A stretch of 64,000 bases of DNA from an uncultured Alistipes sp. (lineage in GTDB: Bacteria; Bacteroidota; Bacteroidia; Bacteroidales; UBA932), in NCBI GenBank assembly GCA_902388455.1, contig CABMPD010000007.1, positions 1-64,000 of the forward strand, written 5' to 3'. Shown piece after piece: positions 40,267 to 50,440 of the stretch. The notes beneath the pieces were generated by a model that saw nothing but the letters and a program-made list of their open reading frames with translations, was not told the DNA's origin and made no database searches. Position 1 is the first letter of the stretch. The number at the start of each line of letters is the position of its first letter. A program made the position numbers and the translations under genes.

Positions 40267-41630
40267 ACGGGAGAACTCTCATCCGTGACACACGGATCGT
40301 CAACGAGGACAGTATCCGGAAAGGCAGCGTATTGGTTGAAAACGGTTTTATCTCCAAGATATTATTCAGCGCCAGTGATGGATACTGTTCAGCGGTGCAG
40401 GAAATTGCGGCATCAGCGGAAGAGATTGTCGACTGCGGTCCGGACACTCTGCTTCTCCCCGGTGTCATCGATGACCAGGTGCATTTCCGCGAGCCCGGGG
40501 CTACGTCCAAGGGCTGCATAGCATCCGAAAGCGCAGCGGCAGTCCTGGGCGGTACTACCTCATTCATGGACATGCCCAACAACAATCCCCCGGCCACGAC
40601 CATCTCCTCCCTGGAACAGAAATACGACACAGCATCCAGGGACTCACTGGCCAACTACTCCTTCTATCTAGGAGCTACCAATGACAATCTCGACCAGCTC
40701 AAGCAGGCAGACCCGCATCATATCTGCGGCATCAAGGTATTCATGGGCTCATCCACCGGCAACATGCTGGTAGACTCACAGGAAACCCTGGAAGAAATAT
40801 TCTCCCTGCCAGACCGGTTGATTGCAACTCACTGTGAAGACGAGTCCACCATCCGCAACAATATGTCAGATGCCAGAGCCCGATACGGAGACAGCAGCAT
40901 CCCGTTCAGTGCCCATCCTCTGATCCGCAGCCGGGAAGCATGCATTCTATCATCCTCCAAAGCCATAGAAATGGCCAAAAGGCACGGTACCCGCCTGCAT
41001 GTACTCCATATCAGCACAGCAGATGAATTGAGAGCCATAAAAGAGGCCCGAAAGGCACATCCGGGCATAAGCGCGGAAGTATGCGTCCACTACATGTGGT
41101 TTGACGACAACGACTATGACCGCTACGGTTCCCTCATCAAATGCAATCCGTCCATAAAGGCACCTGCAGACCGCGAAGCCATCACCGCCGCAGTACGCGA
41201 AGGTACGGTACAGGCTGTCGCAACAGATCATGCCCCTCACCTTTTTGCCGAAAAGATGAATGACTACCTCCACGCTCCCTCCGGCCTGCCCACCGTCCAG
41301 CACTCATTGGTGATGATGCTCCAGCTTGCTGAACGCGGCTGCTTCCCCATAACACAGGTAGTCCGGATGATGTCCCACTCACCAGCATGCCTTTTCCGAA
41401 TCGACCGCCGCGGCTATATACGTGAGGGTTATTACGCAGACCTGGTTATTGTCCGACGCGCCCCATGGACTGTATCCAAAGCAAATATCGCTTACCGATG
41501 CGGATGGTCACCGCTCGAAGGCGTTACATTTGACTGGGCCGTGACAGACACATTCGTCAACGGTACAAGAACTGTGCGCGGAGGTCATCTCACCGGCCGG
41601 CGCAATCCCTCACGGCTGGTATTCCTATAA
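40263..41630 (+). CDS. pyrC: Dihydroorotase
   Basis: A 455-residue amidohydrolase of pyrimidine synthesis. The metal motif normally written DxHxH reads DDQVHFREPG, with Gln in place of the first His, a feature I associate with Bacteroidetes dihydroorotases. Other motifs are MDMPNNNPPATT, KVFMGSSTGN, ATHCEDE, HVLHISTADE and VATDHAPHLFAEK. The chain also ends like pyrC (YADLVIV, VNG). The gene overlaps the convergent exporter gene by six bases. Confidence 0.9.
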   Translation: MNGRTLIRDTRIVNEDSIRKGSVLVENGFISKILFSASDGYCSAVQEIAASAEEIVDCGPDTLLLPGVIDDQVHFREPGATSKGCIASESAAAVLGGTTSFMDMPNNNPPATTISSLEQKYDTASRDSLANYSFYLGATNDNLDQLKQADPHHICGIKVFMGSSTGNMLVDSQETLEEIFSLPDRLIATHCEDESTIRNNMSDARARYGDSSIPFSAHPLIRSREACILSSSKAIEMAKRHGTRLHVLHISTADELRAIKEARKAHPGISAEVCVHYMWFDDNDYDRYGSLIKCNPSIKAPADREAITAAVREGTVQAVATDHAPHLFAEKMNDYLHAPSGLPTVQHSLVMMLQLAERGCFPITQVVRMMSHSPACLFRIDRRGYIREGYYADLVIVRRAPWTVSKANIAYRCGWSPLEGVTFDWAVTDTFVNGTRTVRGGHLTGRRNPSRLVFL

Positions 41631-42755
41631 GCCGAAAAGATAAAATACCGAACCGACAGCTATTGCAAACACAGCATTTATCACCTTAGCGACTACAAAA
41701 CTGCGGGTACTGGATGCCAGAAGAGGCAGAGATGTATGTCCGTCCTGGGACATAGAGCTCGTCAGCAGCACTGAAAACGGCACATTTCCTCCCGCAAACA
41801 GAAAAATGAAAATCATATGCGGGCCAGACTCCGGTATCATTCCGACCAGCGCGGCAAGAATCAGTAAATAATACGTATTGTCGCGGAGCCAGTCTTCCAC
41901 ATTGACATAATGCATTCCTACGGATATGACAGCCAAAGCCCCTGCCGTCCACAGGAAGGTCTTGAGAGCATGTTTGCAGATGACATGACGCCAAAGATGT
42001 TCACGAACAAAATGTTCAGAAGATGCAGCTACCTGAAGTGCGACGAAAAGGCTGAGAACAGCAAACAGCACATTCATCCATCTCTCACTAAGAAAGTTGA
42101 ATGGCAGACTGCCTGCATGAGCGCCATCCGCAGAGACAGCAGCGGGGAGTCCCGCAGCAGCCGATGCAGCATCTCCGACATGTTCATGCTCAAGTATTCC
42201 CGTAAAAACAGAGAACGCGAATAGCAGTATACCTGCTATCAGGACAATCCTCTCCCATCCGGCTGAACGCATGACACGGTAAGATGAGAGGCGGAAAATT
42301 CTGGGGAATTCCCCTTTATTGGCTTCATGTATCTCGAAGCCTGGCACACAGCTCACACGAAGTGGATGCCTGCGGAAAATAAAATCTGTCAGAAGTCCGC
42401 ATATCAAGGCCAATACGAACAGGATTCCGAAAAGAGCCAGGGCCTGACTGGGTATCATGGCCAGCATCACGAAGGCCTCGTCTCCGGAAGAGGAAATCAT
42501 CGCGGCTACCAAGGCCCCAAGGCTGATAATACCGTGTGAATACAATGAAACAGCCGCGAAGCCGCCGATACAGCCCGGTATCAGGCCCAGCAGCGAGCCG
42601 GCCATAACCTGCCTGAGCGGCGAGCCCTGCAGCCGGCCGAACCAGCGCCCTGCCGAAGCCACGTTGACATACTCTATCATGATCATCATCACCATCACCA
42701 AAGAGGTAATGAGCCATGAATTGAGCAGGACATCCTTGAGAATATGCCAGAACAT
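41625..42755 (-). CDS. Putative 10-TM heavy-metal exporter (ArsP_2 / putative manganese transporter)
   Basis: A 376-residue protein with about ten hydrophobic helices in two halves. GLIPGCIGGFAAVSLY and ISSSGDEAFVML in the first half and GMIPESGPHMIFIFLFAGG plus SSMSQDGHTSLPLL in the second are matching motifs typical of the ArsP_2-type family. A His-rich loop (EHEHVGDAA) could sense or bind metal. Arsenic or manganese export is the name-level annotation only. It is the last gene of the DUF1573-meaB operon. Confidence 0.75.
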   Translation of the reverse strand: MFWHILKDVLLNSWLITSLVMVMMIMIEYVNVASAGRWFGRLQGSPLRQVMAGSLLGLIPGCIGGFAAVSLYSHGIISLGALVAAMISSSGDEAFVMLAMIPSQALALFGILFVLALICGLLTDFIFRRHPLRVSCVPGFEIHEANKGEFPRIFRLSSYRVMRSAGWERIVLIAGILLFAFSVFTGILEHEHVGDAASAAAGLPAAVSADGAHAGSLPFNFLSERWMNVLFAVLSLFVALQVAASSEHFVREHLWRHVICKHALKTFLWTAGALAVISVGMHYVNVEDWLRDNTYYLLILAALVGMIPESGPHMIFIFLFAGGNVPFSVLLTSSMSQDGHTSLPLLASSTRSFVVAKVINAVFAIAVGSVFYLFGL

Positions 42756-42758
42756 CTG

Positions 42759-43880
42759 TTACCTGCGGTAGAGTTTGAGCAGTTCTCCGGCGGCCGAGAA
42801 CGAGTCGATCTTGCCGTCAAGCACAGCCCTCTCGTAGTCGGGCAGGGCCGCGGCCACGGACGGGTCCTCGTAGAACATGTCGCGCAGAGAGTTGTTGATG
42901 GTCTCGTACATCCAGTAGCGGTCCTGCTCCAGACGCCTCTTCCAGTAGTAGCCGTTACCCTTGACCAGCTTGAAGTATTTCTCCATCATGGCCCAGATAT
43001 CCTCCAGACCGGTCTTCTCTACAGAGGAGGCGGTCAGAGCTGTGGGAGCCCAGCCGGACTCGGTGGGCGGGAAGAGGTGAAGGGCGTTGGAATAGAGGGC
43101 GCGGGCCATGTTGGCCTTGTCGATATTGTTGCCGTCAGCCTTGTTCACGGTTATCAGATCCGACATCTCCATCACACCGCGCTTGATGCCCTGGAGGTCG
43201 TCTCCGGCACCGGAGATAAGGATAAGCAGGAAGAAATCGCTCATCGAGTGGACGGCTGTCTCGGACTGGCCCACGCCCACGGTCTCGATGAACACCACGT
43301 CATAGCCGGCGGCCTCGCACAGCAGGATGGTCTCGCGGGTCTTGCGGGCCACGCCGCCGAGAGAGCCGGCGGATGGACTGGGACGGATGAAGGCCTTGGG
43401 GTTGTTGCAGAGGGTCTCCATACGGGTCTTGTCACCGAGAATACTGCCCTTGGTCTTCTCACTGCTGGGGTCGATGGCCAGGACGGCGAGACGATGGCCC
43501 TTGGCTGTAACCAAGTTACCGAATGCCTCGATAAAGGTACTCTTTCCGGCCCCGGGCACACCGGTGATGCCGATACGCATCGACTCCTTGCGCTTGGAGT
43601 GCTCGAGACAGCGCACTATCAGCTCGTGTGCCATGTCCCTGTGCTCGGGCAGAGAGCTCTCCACCAGGGTTATGGCCTGGCTGAGGACTATAGTGTTGCC
43701 CTCGAGTATACCTTTCATATAGTCTTCCACCGTCATGGCGGCACGCCTGCGACGGACGATGTTGCTGAGATATGGATTCACAATAGGCGGCTGCTCTATC
43801 CCGTCGTTCATCACCAGTGCCGAGTCATCGTGATGATACTCGTCGAAGAAGTCGCCCTGTCTGTCTGATTTATTGTTCAT
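42759..43880 (-). CDS. meaB: Methylmalonyl-CoA mutase-associated GTPase MeaB
   Basis: A 373-residue G3E GTPase. P-loop GVPGAGKSTFIEAFG, VLAIDPSSEKTKGSILGDKTRM, FIETVGVGQSE and TVNKADGNN are all family motifs. MeaB loads and protects adenosylcobalamin in methylmalonyl-CoA mutase, part of the succinate-propionate route. The mutase genes are not in the window. Composition is distinctly more GC-rich than the genes on both sides. Confidence 0.94.
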   Translation of the reverse strand: MNNKSDRQGDFFDEYHHDDSALVMNDGIEQPPIVNPYLSNIVRRRRAAMTVEDYMKGILEGNTIVLSQAITLVESSLPEHRDMAHELIVRCLEHSKRKESMRIGITGVPGAGKSTFIEAFGNLVTAKGHRLAVLAIDPSSEKTKGSILGDKTRMETLCNNPKAFIRPSPSAGSLGGVARKTRETILLCEAAGYDVVFIETVGVGQSETAVHSMSDFFLLILISGAGDDLQGIKRGVMEMSDLITVNKADGNNIDKANMARALYSNALHLFPPTESGWAPTALTASSVEKTGLEDIWAMMEKYFKLVKGNGYYWKRRLEQDRYWMYETINNSLRDMFYEDPSVAAALPDYERAVLDGKIDSFSAAGELLKLYRR

Positions 43881-43889
43881 GATATATAT

Positions 43890-44987
43890 CTATTTTACGG
43901 TATAAATAATAAACAGGTTGATAATAGGCCTTGTCGGCGAATTGGTTATCAGCGTCAGAATGTTGAGAATCTCTCCACTCTGCCCGTGAGTATCGACTTT
44001 GACTCTCACGGCTTCTGTCTCACCGAAAGGCACAGGATCCGGCAACGTTACACTTACCCCGCCTTCACTGGCATCCGCCTTGTATATTCTGAAAGAATCC
44101 TTTCCTATGTTCTTTACAACAAACTCTTCGCTAAGCACGCTTCCGGCTTCCACCACTCCAAGTTCCAAAGATGATGTTTCAAACTGCGGCAAGGCACCGG
44201 CCCTCTTCTGACTTTCCGACAACGATGTGAAATTTTCCTTAATAAGGGCTTCAACTGTAAGAACCTTCGTATACTTCTTTCCATCCACTACAGCAGAGAA
44301 TGTAAACGGGGTCTTGCCCCACTGTTCTCCATCTGTGTTACGAGTATCTATCATGCAGTTGATCCTGGCCTTGGAACGGGCCGGTATGGTCGAGCCGGCC
44401 ATGGACACTTTCAGTCCTGGAGTCATGTCTGTAAATCTGACCTCCACCTGACGGCCGGAGGTATTGGCCACCTCCACCTCGACACTGCGTGCAAGGCCCT
44501 GCTCTATCTGGCCGATTGACACAGATGCTTCTCTGAAACCGAGCGGGCCACTGGACACGGGGAAAAGCTCAGAAAGACTCTTGGGCTTGTCGTGCACCAC
44601 ACCCTTAACCTTCAGTATCACCGGCTTACTCAATCCTGAAACATAGACGGTCACTGATTTACTGAAAGGGTAAGGCCCCTGGTCATTGGAAAACACCACT
44701 TTTACAGTGCCTGTCTCGCCAGGTCTTATAGGAGATTCGGTCCAGGTGGGCTCGGTGCATCCGCAGGAAGTGATTACACGATGGATCACCACCGGTATGT
44801 CACCTATATTTTTCATGGTGAAAGTACACGACTGCGGTCCGTCGGAAAGCATGATATCTCCGAAATCATAAACTATCTTATCAAATGACACAGTCTGCTC
44901 GAAAATATTCTGAGCCTCTGCCCTGAAAGCATCCGCACACAGAGCACAGAACACAGCGACAGCACTGAGAATCAAACGGTTTTTCAT
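43890..44987 (-). CDS. DUF1573 domain protein, exported
   Basis: 365 residues with a signal peptide (LILSAVAVFCALCADAFRAEA). At least two immunoglobulin-like DUF1573 repeats are visible: YDFGDIMLSDGPQSCTF with the TSCGCTEP motif, and LELGVVEAGSVLSEEFVVKN near the C-terminus. The middle part reads as another such domain. These periplasmic or surface proteins are frequent in Bacteroidetes; function is unknown. It is the first gene of the meaB operon. Confidence 0.88.
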   Translation of the reverse strand: MKNRLILSAVAVFCALCADAFRAEAQNIFEQTVSFDKIVYDFGDIMLSDGPQSCTFTMKNIGDIPVVIHRVITSCGCTEPTWTESPIRPGETGTVKVVFSNDQGPYPFSKSVTVYVSGLSKPVILKVKGVVHDKPKSLSELFPVSSGPLGFREASVSIGQIEQGLARSVEVEVANTSGRQVEVRFTDMTPGLKVSMAGSTIPARSKARINCMIDTRNTDGEQWGKTPFTFSAVVDGKKYTKVLTVEALIKENFTSLSESQKRAGALPQFETSSLELGVVEAGSVLSEEFVVKNIGKDSFRIYKADASEGGVSVTLPDPVPFGETEAVRVKVDTHGQSGEILNILTLITNSPTRPIINLFIIYTVK

Positions 44988-45018
44988 TTCAACACTATGG
45001 GCATTATGTTTTGTAGCG

Positions 45019-45026
45019 CAAAGATA
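45019..45026 (-). promoter_or_regulatory. -7 box TATCTTTG for the DUF1573-meaB operon
   Basis: On the minus strand this reads TATCTTTG, with a leader of about 25 bases to the ATG at 44987. It lies back-to-back with the ferredoxin promoter. Confidence 0.55.
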
Positions 45027-45047
45027 ATCTTTTCAGAAAAATTTGAC

Positions 45048-45055
45048 TATATTTG
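45048..45055 (+). promoter_or_regulatory. -7 box TATATTTG for the ferredoxin gene
   Basis: An exact TAnnTTTG match with a leader of about 27 bases to the ATG at 45089. It excludes the upstream in-frame start at 45053, which overlaps the box itself. Confidence 0.6.
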
Positions 45056-45088
45056 CAGGGTATTTTAATAACACAACTACTACATTTT

Positions 45089-45259
45089 ATGGCACACAAA
45101 ATTGATCCTGATGCTTGCGTAGCATGTGGCTCCTGCATTGACGAATGCCCTGTTGGAGCTATCTCCGCCGGAGATGTTTATTCGATTGATCCTGATACCT
45201 GCGCCGATTGCGGTACATGCGTGGACGCTTGTCCCAACGGAGCCATCTCACCGGCATAA
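45089..45259 (+). CDS. 2x[4Fe-4S] ferredoxin
   Basis: 56 residues from the ATG at 45089. Two symmetric clusters, CVACGSCIDECP and CADCGTCVDACP, make a clostridial-type ferredoxin, the low-potential carrier likely used by the 2-oxoacid oxidoreductase at 26762-29416. It is monocistronic with its own promoter and terminator. The 12-codon upstream extension lacks ferredoxin features and starts within the promoter. Confidence 0.93.
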   Translation: MAHKIDPDACVACGSCIDECPVGAISAGDVYSIDPDTCADCGTCVDACPNGAISPA

Positions 45260-45278
45260 CTTATTAAATAACAATAAA

Positions 45279-45310
45279 GAAAAAGGGAACCCATCGGGCT
45301 CCCTTTTTTA
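45279..45310. terminator. Bidirectional terminator between ferredoxin and rho
   Basis: AAAAGGGA-A-CCC pairs with GGG-C-TCCCTTTT around a three-base loop, with A-runs and T-runs on both sides, so it can work for the ferredoxin gene and for rho on the other strand. Confidence 0.75.
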
Positions 45311-45353
45311 TTACATGCCGCAGACAACGCAGCATTTTACCCCGTTTCGCGCT

Positions 45354-47135
45354 TTATTCGCCGTTCATGGAGATTAAGAACTCCTCATTGTTCTTCGTCC
45401 CTTCCATCCGCTTCTTAAGGAACTCCATAGCCTCGACACTGGTCATGTCGGCCAGGAAGTTGCGCAGAACCCAGAGACGGTTGATGCGGTCCTTGTCCAG
45501 AAGCAGGTCATCGCGGCGGGTACTGCTGAGGGTCACGTCCACTGCGGGGAAGATACGCTTGTTGGCCAGCTTGCGGTCAAGCTGCAGCTCCATGTTGCCG
45601 GTACCCTTGAATTCCTCGAAGATCACGTCGTCCATCTTTGACCCCGTATCGGTCAGTGCCGTGGCCAGGATTGTCAGCGAACCTCCGTTCTCAATGTTGC
45701 GGGCAGCACCGAAGAACCTCTTGGGCTTGTGCAGGGCATTGGCATCCACACCGCCGGAAAGCACTTTGCCGGAGGCGGGCTGGACCGTATTGAAGGCCCT
45801 TGCCAGGCGAGTGATGGAGTCCAGGAAAATAACCACGTCATGACCGCACTCCACCAGTCTCTTGGCCTTCTCGAGCACTATACTGGCGACCTTGACATGC
45901 CTTTCCGCAGGCTCGTCGAAAGTAGAGGCGACCACCTCGGCCTTCACGCTGCGGGCCATGTCCGTAACCTCCTCAGGACGCTCGTCGATAAGCAGGACTA
46001 TCATGTAGACTTCAGGATGGTTGTCCGCAATGGCATTGGCTATATTCTTGAGCAGAATGGTCTTACCGGTCTTAGGCTGCGCCACGATCAGGCCGCGCTG
46101 CCCTTTTCCGATAGGGGTGAAGAGATCCACCACACGGCAGGACAGGTCATTGTGTCCATTTCCGGTGAGGGTGAATTTCTCATCCGGAAAAAGAGGAGTA
46201 AGAAAATCGAACGGAACCCTGTCCCTGATATACTCGGGAGTACGTCCGTTGATGGTGTGTATTTTCACCAAGGGGAAATACTTGTCTCCCTCACGGGGAG
46301 GACGGATCTCGCCGATGATGGTGTCACCTGTCTTCAGGGCATACGACTTAATCTGATTCTGCGAAACATAGATATCGTCAGGAGAATTGAGATAATTATA
46401 ATCTGATGACCTGAGAAAACCATAACCGTCCGGCATAATCTCCAGCACTCCCTGAGCCTCCACAATTCCGTCATATTCGGGCTGACGCGGCTGCTGAGGC
46501 TGCTGTGTCCTGGAGAAATCCTTGTCCTGAGACTGCACCTGCCGCTGATAGCCCTGATGCTGCCTTACAGGCTGCAGAGACTGCTGAGGCTGAGGCTGGA
46601 CGGATTCTCCAGACGCACTTTCAGAAGCACTCTCTGCTGCGGCTGCCGTCTTTTCAGGTTTCTGCTCAGCGACAGGTTCCTGAGCCTGAACTCTTGCGCG
46701 CCTGCGTCCGCGACGGGAAAGAGTCTGAGTTGCTTCCGGCTGCTCTGAAGGTGCTGACACTTTCTCTTCCGCTGCGGGCGGCACAGGTTCAGCTGCCTGA
46801 ACTGTCTCTGAACCCTGAGCGGCAGACTGCGTGGCCTGGGCATTCTTCTTGGGACGTCCCCTCTTCCGCTTCGGCTGAGGTGTCTCGACAGTGGAATCTG
46901 TTGATTCAGATTCCTTTGTACCAGCACCGGCCGACTCCTCAGTCTTCTGTCCGGCAGCATTTCTTCTACGCCTCTTGAGCTTTGGAGTCTCCTTACTCTG
47001 CACTGCCTGCTCATCCAGAATCTTATAGACCAGGTCCTCCTTGGACATGGATTCAGCCTTCTTTATTCCAAGTTCCTGAGCTATCTGATTAAGTTCGTCA
47101 AAGCTCTTTTCGTGTAAATCCTGTATTGCGTACAT
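45354..47135 (-). CDS. rho: Transcription termination factor Rho with a large disordered insert
   Basis: 593 residues against about 420 in E. coli. The N-terminal helix domain is residues about 5-43 ([19 protein letters not shown]). Residues about 50-225 are low complexity, rich in Gln/Glu/Pro/Ala with basic clusters ([17 protein letters not shown]). Then come the RNA-binding OB fold ([15 protein letters not shown]) and the RecA-like ATPase ([32 protein letters not shown]). The insert is a known Bacteroidetes feature, linked in Bacteroides thetaiotaomicron to Rho phase separation. It is the last gene of lptD-ridA-rho. Confidence 0.95.
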   Translation of the reverse strand: MYAIQDLHEKSFDELNQIAQELGIKKAESMSKEDLVYKILDEQAVQSKETPKLKRRRRNAAGQKTEESAGAGTKESESTDSTVETPQPKRKRGRPKKNAQATQSAAQGSETVQAAEPVPPAAEEKVSAPSEQPEATQTLSRRGRRRARVQAQEPVAEQKPEKTAAAAESASESASGESVQPQPQQSLQPVRQHQGYQRQVQSQDKDFSRTQQPQQPRQPEYDGIVEAQGVLEIMPDGYGFLRSSDYNYLNSPDDIYVSQNQIKSYALKTGDTIIGEIRPPREGDKYFPLVKIHTINGRTPEYIRDRVPFDFLTPLFPDEKFTLTGNGHNDLSCRVVDLFTPIGKGQRGLIVAQPKTGKTILLKNIANAIADNHPEVYMIVLLIDERPEEVTDMARSVKAEVVASTFDEPAERHVKVASIVLEKAKRLVECGHDVVIFLDSITRLARAFNTVQPASGKVLSGGVDANALHKPKRFFGAARNIENGGSLTILATALTDTGSKMDDVIFEEFKGTGNMELQLDRKLANKRIFPAVDVTLSSTRRDDLLLDKDRINRLWVLRNFLADMTSVEAMEFLKKRMEGTKNNEEFLISMNGE

Positions 47136-47142
47136 CTGTCAA

Positions 47143-47520
47143 TTATTTTACAGCGATTACCTCAGCTTCTGCAAGAGCCCCCTTAGGAAGAGCAGCTACC
47201 TGATACGCCACACGCGCGGGGAAAGGTTCGCTGAAGTACTGGGCATAAACCTCATTGAGGGTCCCGAAATCCGCCATATCCTGAAGATACACCGTTGTTT
47301 TCACCACATCATTGAATGAATATCCAGCCTCTGCAAGCACGTGACCTATATTCTTGAATACTTGATGAAGCTGTTCGCGGACGCCGCCCTCAGGGAATTT
47401 ACCTGTAGCGGCATCTATAGGAAGCTGACCTGATACATAAAGTGTTCCATTGGCCTCTATAGCCTGGCTGTAAGGACCTACCGCTGCAGGAGCGAGAGGA
47501 GATGCAATTACTTTTTTCAT
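47143..47520 (-). CDS. ridA: RidA family enamine/imine deaminase
   Basis: 125 residues, full-length YjgF/YER057c/UK114 protein. AAVGPYSQAIEANGTLYVSGQLPID, TVYLQDMADF and PARVAYQVAALPKGA include the Arg, Tyr and Ser residues of the RidA active site. It removes reactive 2-aminoacrylate formed by PLP enzymes. It lies between lptD and rho on the same strand. Confidence 0.94.
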   Translation of the reverse strand: MKKVIASPLAPAAVGPYSQAIEANGTLYVSGQLPIDAATGKFPEGGVREQLHQVFKNIGHVLAEAGYSFNDVVKTTVYLQDMADFGTLNEVYAQYFSEPFPARVAYQVAALPKGALAEAEVIAVK

Positions 47521-47546
47521 TTGTAAAATATTTTAGTTAATAATAA

Positions 47547-50348
47547 TTAATTATCCCATTGCGAGGTACCCTTGCGGTACGACAGTAAGTCTGCCAGGGC
47601 TGCAGCCTTGGCATTGATTCTGAAACTCCACTGCTTATACTGCCCAAGAGGAACCCACGAGAATGATATCTGGAAACAGTGCAGGTCATAAGTCGCGCTT
47701 ATCTGAGTTGTAGTCAGACGCAGTTTTGTAATATCAAAACCTGAAGTAAGGTTGATATTCAGTGCTTTCGTGATACGTACCTGACCGTTTACATTCAGTG
47801 TCTGTGTATGATTATTCCTTACTATCAGTTGGTTATTGCTGTACTGATATGACTTTGAATAATTGTACGAATAATTGAAAGACAAGGACCAGGGGACATC
47901 CGGATTGAGATAGTAAATCCAGCCTCCGGGAATATACTCACCGGTTACCGGGTGATAGTATACCCTATTATACGCAGGTGATTCTCCAGTCATTTTCACT
48001 CCACCTCCACCGCCTCCCGAGGACGAACCGTCGTTACCCTTACCTTTGCCCTCTCCGGAAAGACTGAAGCCGATAGAGACATTGGCATTGGTCAGACGCA
48101 CCAGACGTCCAGGTACAGCTGTAATATTAAAGCGGTTATAACGCCGTCCCTGATAATCCACAGCATAGGGGTCCAAAGTCATACCGGCCGAGATACTGAC
48201 CTTTTCCAGAACATTCGTGGTCATATTCACGTTGATATTGGACAGTTTCATCGAATCCGCCAGGAAGTTATAATTACCGGACAGATTGAGATTGTCTATG
48301 AGCTTTATTTTCTTAAGACCTGTTCCGGTAGTATCTTTCCTATCCTCGACCTTGGCCTCCAGGTTATTGCCTATCTGAAAGCCCAGAGATGCTGTCTGTC
48401 CGGCTCCTGGAGGTGAATACAGTCCGCCTGACCATTTATTATATTCCAGAGTATGCTGTTCACCATGAATATCGGTATACTCGTAGACTCTATAGCCATT
48501 GAGAGGGGTTCCCATCTCCGGCGCATAAGAAACTGTCAGGGACGGAGATATCATATGACGTACAGCCTTGAGCTTTCCTCTCCTGAAATTGAACATACCG
48601 TACAGCCTGGTACTGAGTGAGGCGCTGGCTGAGAAATTCTGAGTAATGCCGAAATCTTCAAACAATCCGGTTCTGACAGTCTCCACCTTATCGGTTTCCG
48701 GATTGTAGTATTGGTTCTGCGAACTGAAATACCAATTCATTCCATAAGACACCGAAGGGGAAAGTGTCAGGTACTTCAGGATCGTGAATGTCGGTAATCC
48801 GATAGAGAAGCTGTGCGTCATTCCTGTCTGCATCTTATCCCAGAAATTCGGATCCCTGACCTCACTTGCCTTAAAGTTTATTTTATTCTGCAATGTAGTA
48901 CTGTAACTCAGAGCGAACTGCTCATACCACTTTTCAGGCCCCACCCTGTTCTTCCGGCGGAACGGGTAGAAACGATTGATATTCATCGTTATATTCGGAA
49001 GAGTGATAGCATACGAACTGTCTCTTGAATTCTGACTGTGCAGGGCATTGACTGAAATACTGAGAGCACTCCAGGTTCTGGAATATGATATGGATGAGGA
49101 GACCTGGTTCTGGAGAGCTTCATTGATGCTTTGGTAATTGTATTTATTATTGGAAGGACTGGAAAAATTGACCGATGCCCTGAATGATGTCCCCGGGCGT
49201 GCCTTTGCATCCTGCGAATGAGTCCACTTGACACTGAAGTTGCGTGTCTGGAAGAAATCCGTACTTCCACGCTCTCCCGTCTGGTCATTGGAGTAGGACA
49301 GATCAAACGTTCCGTTGAACTTATATCGTAATTTATAACGAGTTGACATATTGGCACTCCATGAGCCCTTTGAATATATACTTCCTGTCAACGCTACATC
49401 AAAGTAATCCCCCAGCACCACGTAAAATCCTCCGTCCTTCATGAAAAGTCCACGTGAAGCCTCTTCTCCGAATGACGGGAACAGCAGTCCGCTCGCTCTT
49501 TCCGGACGCTTGGGGACAAATCCGAACGGCAGCATCAATGGATAGAGCGGGACATCCGCCAGAACAAGATATGCCGGCCCGAAAACAGTCTTTTGTTTTG
49601 GCTCTGTCTCGATCTTCGCAGTCGTCATCTGAAGATAGTAGTGCGGATGGTCAAGGTCGCACACCGAGTACTTTCCGCCTGAGATATTTATTGAGCGGTC
49701 GGGCATCATATTCAGATTATCACCCCGCAGTATTCCATCCTCCTCCTGAGTCACCATATTCTTTATCCTGGCCTTGCCTGTCTTGAAGTTGTAAAAGACA
49801 TTGTCCATCGCATAAGTCTTGCCCCCCTGGGTCATCTCAGGCTTACCGTTCACCACACCTGCCGTATCAGCGACACCGGCCGCATATACTACCTGGCGAT
49901 CCACATCATACTCCATATACTCGGCCTTTAGAGTCATATCACCGTATGTCACACTGGCTTTCCCATAGTAATATATCATCTGACGGCCGGAAGAAAAGTC
50001 CTCTATCACCGAATCCACCGCAGTAGAAAATGCCGGCATGTCCAGCATGCCTTTGGCAGTATCGGATGCAAAAATATTGGAAGCTGTATCAACATCCACC
50101 GAATCAAGTGCTTGAAGAGTGTCAGCCACATACAATGCCACCGAATCCCCCAGGACAAGGGGAGGAACAGCGCCGGGGAGTGTATCAGACACCTCTGCCC
50201 GCGTATGTACAGTCTTTAAAGAATCCAGAATCTGTAATGCTCCGGAATGTACGGAATAGTCCTGTCGTACAGCATCCATCCGACACACAGAAGACACCAG
50301 GACAGTCAACACCGCTGCAAGATTCATCAATTCTTTATGGGACTTCAT
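47547..50348 (-). CDS. lptD: LPS-assembly outer membrane protein LptD-like
   Basis: 933 residues. A signal peptide lies in the N-terminal 25 residues, followed by a Ser/Asp-rich linker, then an OstA/LptA-like beta-jellyroll (about 125-260; YYYGKASVTYGDMTLKAEYMEYD) and a large C-terminal beta-barrel with aromatic strand patterns to the end. It inserts LPS into the outer leaflet. The unusual Gly/Ser stretch near residue 770 (GSSSGGGGGGVK) is a flexible loop. A canonical promoter lies 40-70 bases upstream. Confidence 0.88.
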   Translation of the reverse strand: MKSHKELMNLAAVLTVLVSSVCRMDAVRQDYSVHSGALQILDSLKTVHTRAEVSDTLPGAVPPLVLGDSVALYVADTLQALDSVDVDTASNIFASDTAKGMLDMPAFSTAVDSVIEDFSSGRQMIYYYGKASVTYGDMTLKAEYMEYDVDRQVVYAAGVADTAGVVNGKPEMTQGGKTYAMDNVFYNFKTGKARIKNMVTQEEDGILRGDNLNMMPDRSINISGGKYSVCDLDHPHYYLQMTTAKIETEPKQKTVFGPAYLVLADVPLYPLMLPFGFVPKRPERASGLLFPSFGEEASRGLFMKDGGFYVVLGDYFDVALTGSIYSKGSWSANMSTRYKLRYKFNGTFDLSYSNDQTGERGSTDFFQTRNFSVKWTHSQDAKARPGTSFRASVNFSSPSNNKYNYQSINEALQNQVSSSISYSRTWSALSISVNALHSQNSRDSSYAITLPNITMNINRFYPFRRKNRVGPEKWYEQFALSYSTTLQNKINFKASEVRDPNFWDKMQTGMTHSFSIGLPTFTILKYLTLSPSVSYGMNWYFSSQNQYYNPETDKVETVRTGLFEDFGITQNFSASASLSTRLYGMFNFRRGKLKAVRHMISPSLTVSYAPEMGTPLNGYRVYEYTDIHGEQHTLEYNKWSGGLYSPPGAGQTASLGFQIGNNLEAKVEDRKDTTGTGLKKIKLIDNLNLSGNYNFLADSMKLSNINVNMTTNVLEKVSISAGMTLDPYAVDYQGRRYNRFNITAVPGRLVRLTNANVSIGFSLSGEGKGKGNDGSSSGGGGGGVKMTGESPAYNRVYYHPVTGEYIPGGWIYYLNPDVPWSLSFNYSYNYSKSYQYSNNQLIVRNNHTQTLNVNGQVRITKALNINLTSGFDITKLRLTTTQISATYDLHCFQISFSWVPLGQYKQWSFRINAKAAALADLLSYRKGTSQWDN

Positions 50349-50391
50349 TAAAGTTAATGAGGATTCGAATTAATTTTAGAGTAATCGCCGA

Positions 50392-50422
50392 CAAATATAG
50401 GCTTTTTTTAATTTCCCGCAAA
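50392..50422 (-). promoter_or_regulatory. Canonical Bacteroidetes promoter for lptD
   Basis: On the minus strand, TTTG (50422-50419) and TATATTTG (50399-50392) are separated by exactly 19 bases, the consensus -33/-7 layout. The leader to the ATG at 50348 is about 37 bases. This is the best promoter match in the window. Confidence 0.8.
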
Positions 50423-50440
50423 ACTCATTCCAAAATTTAT

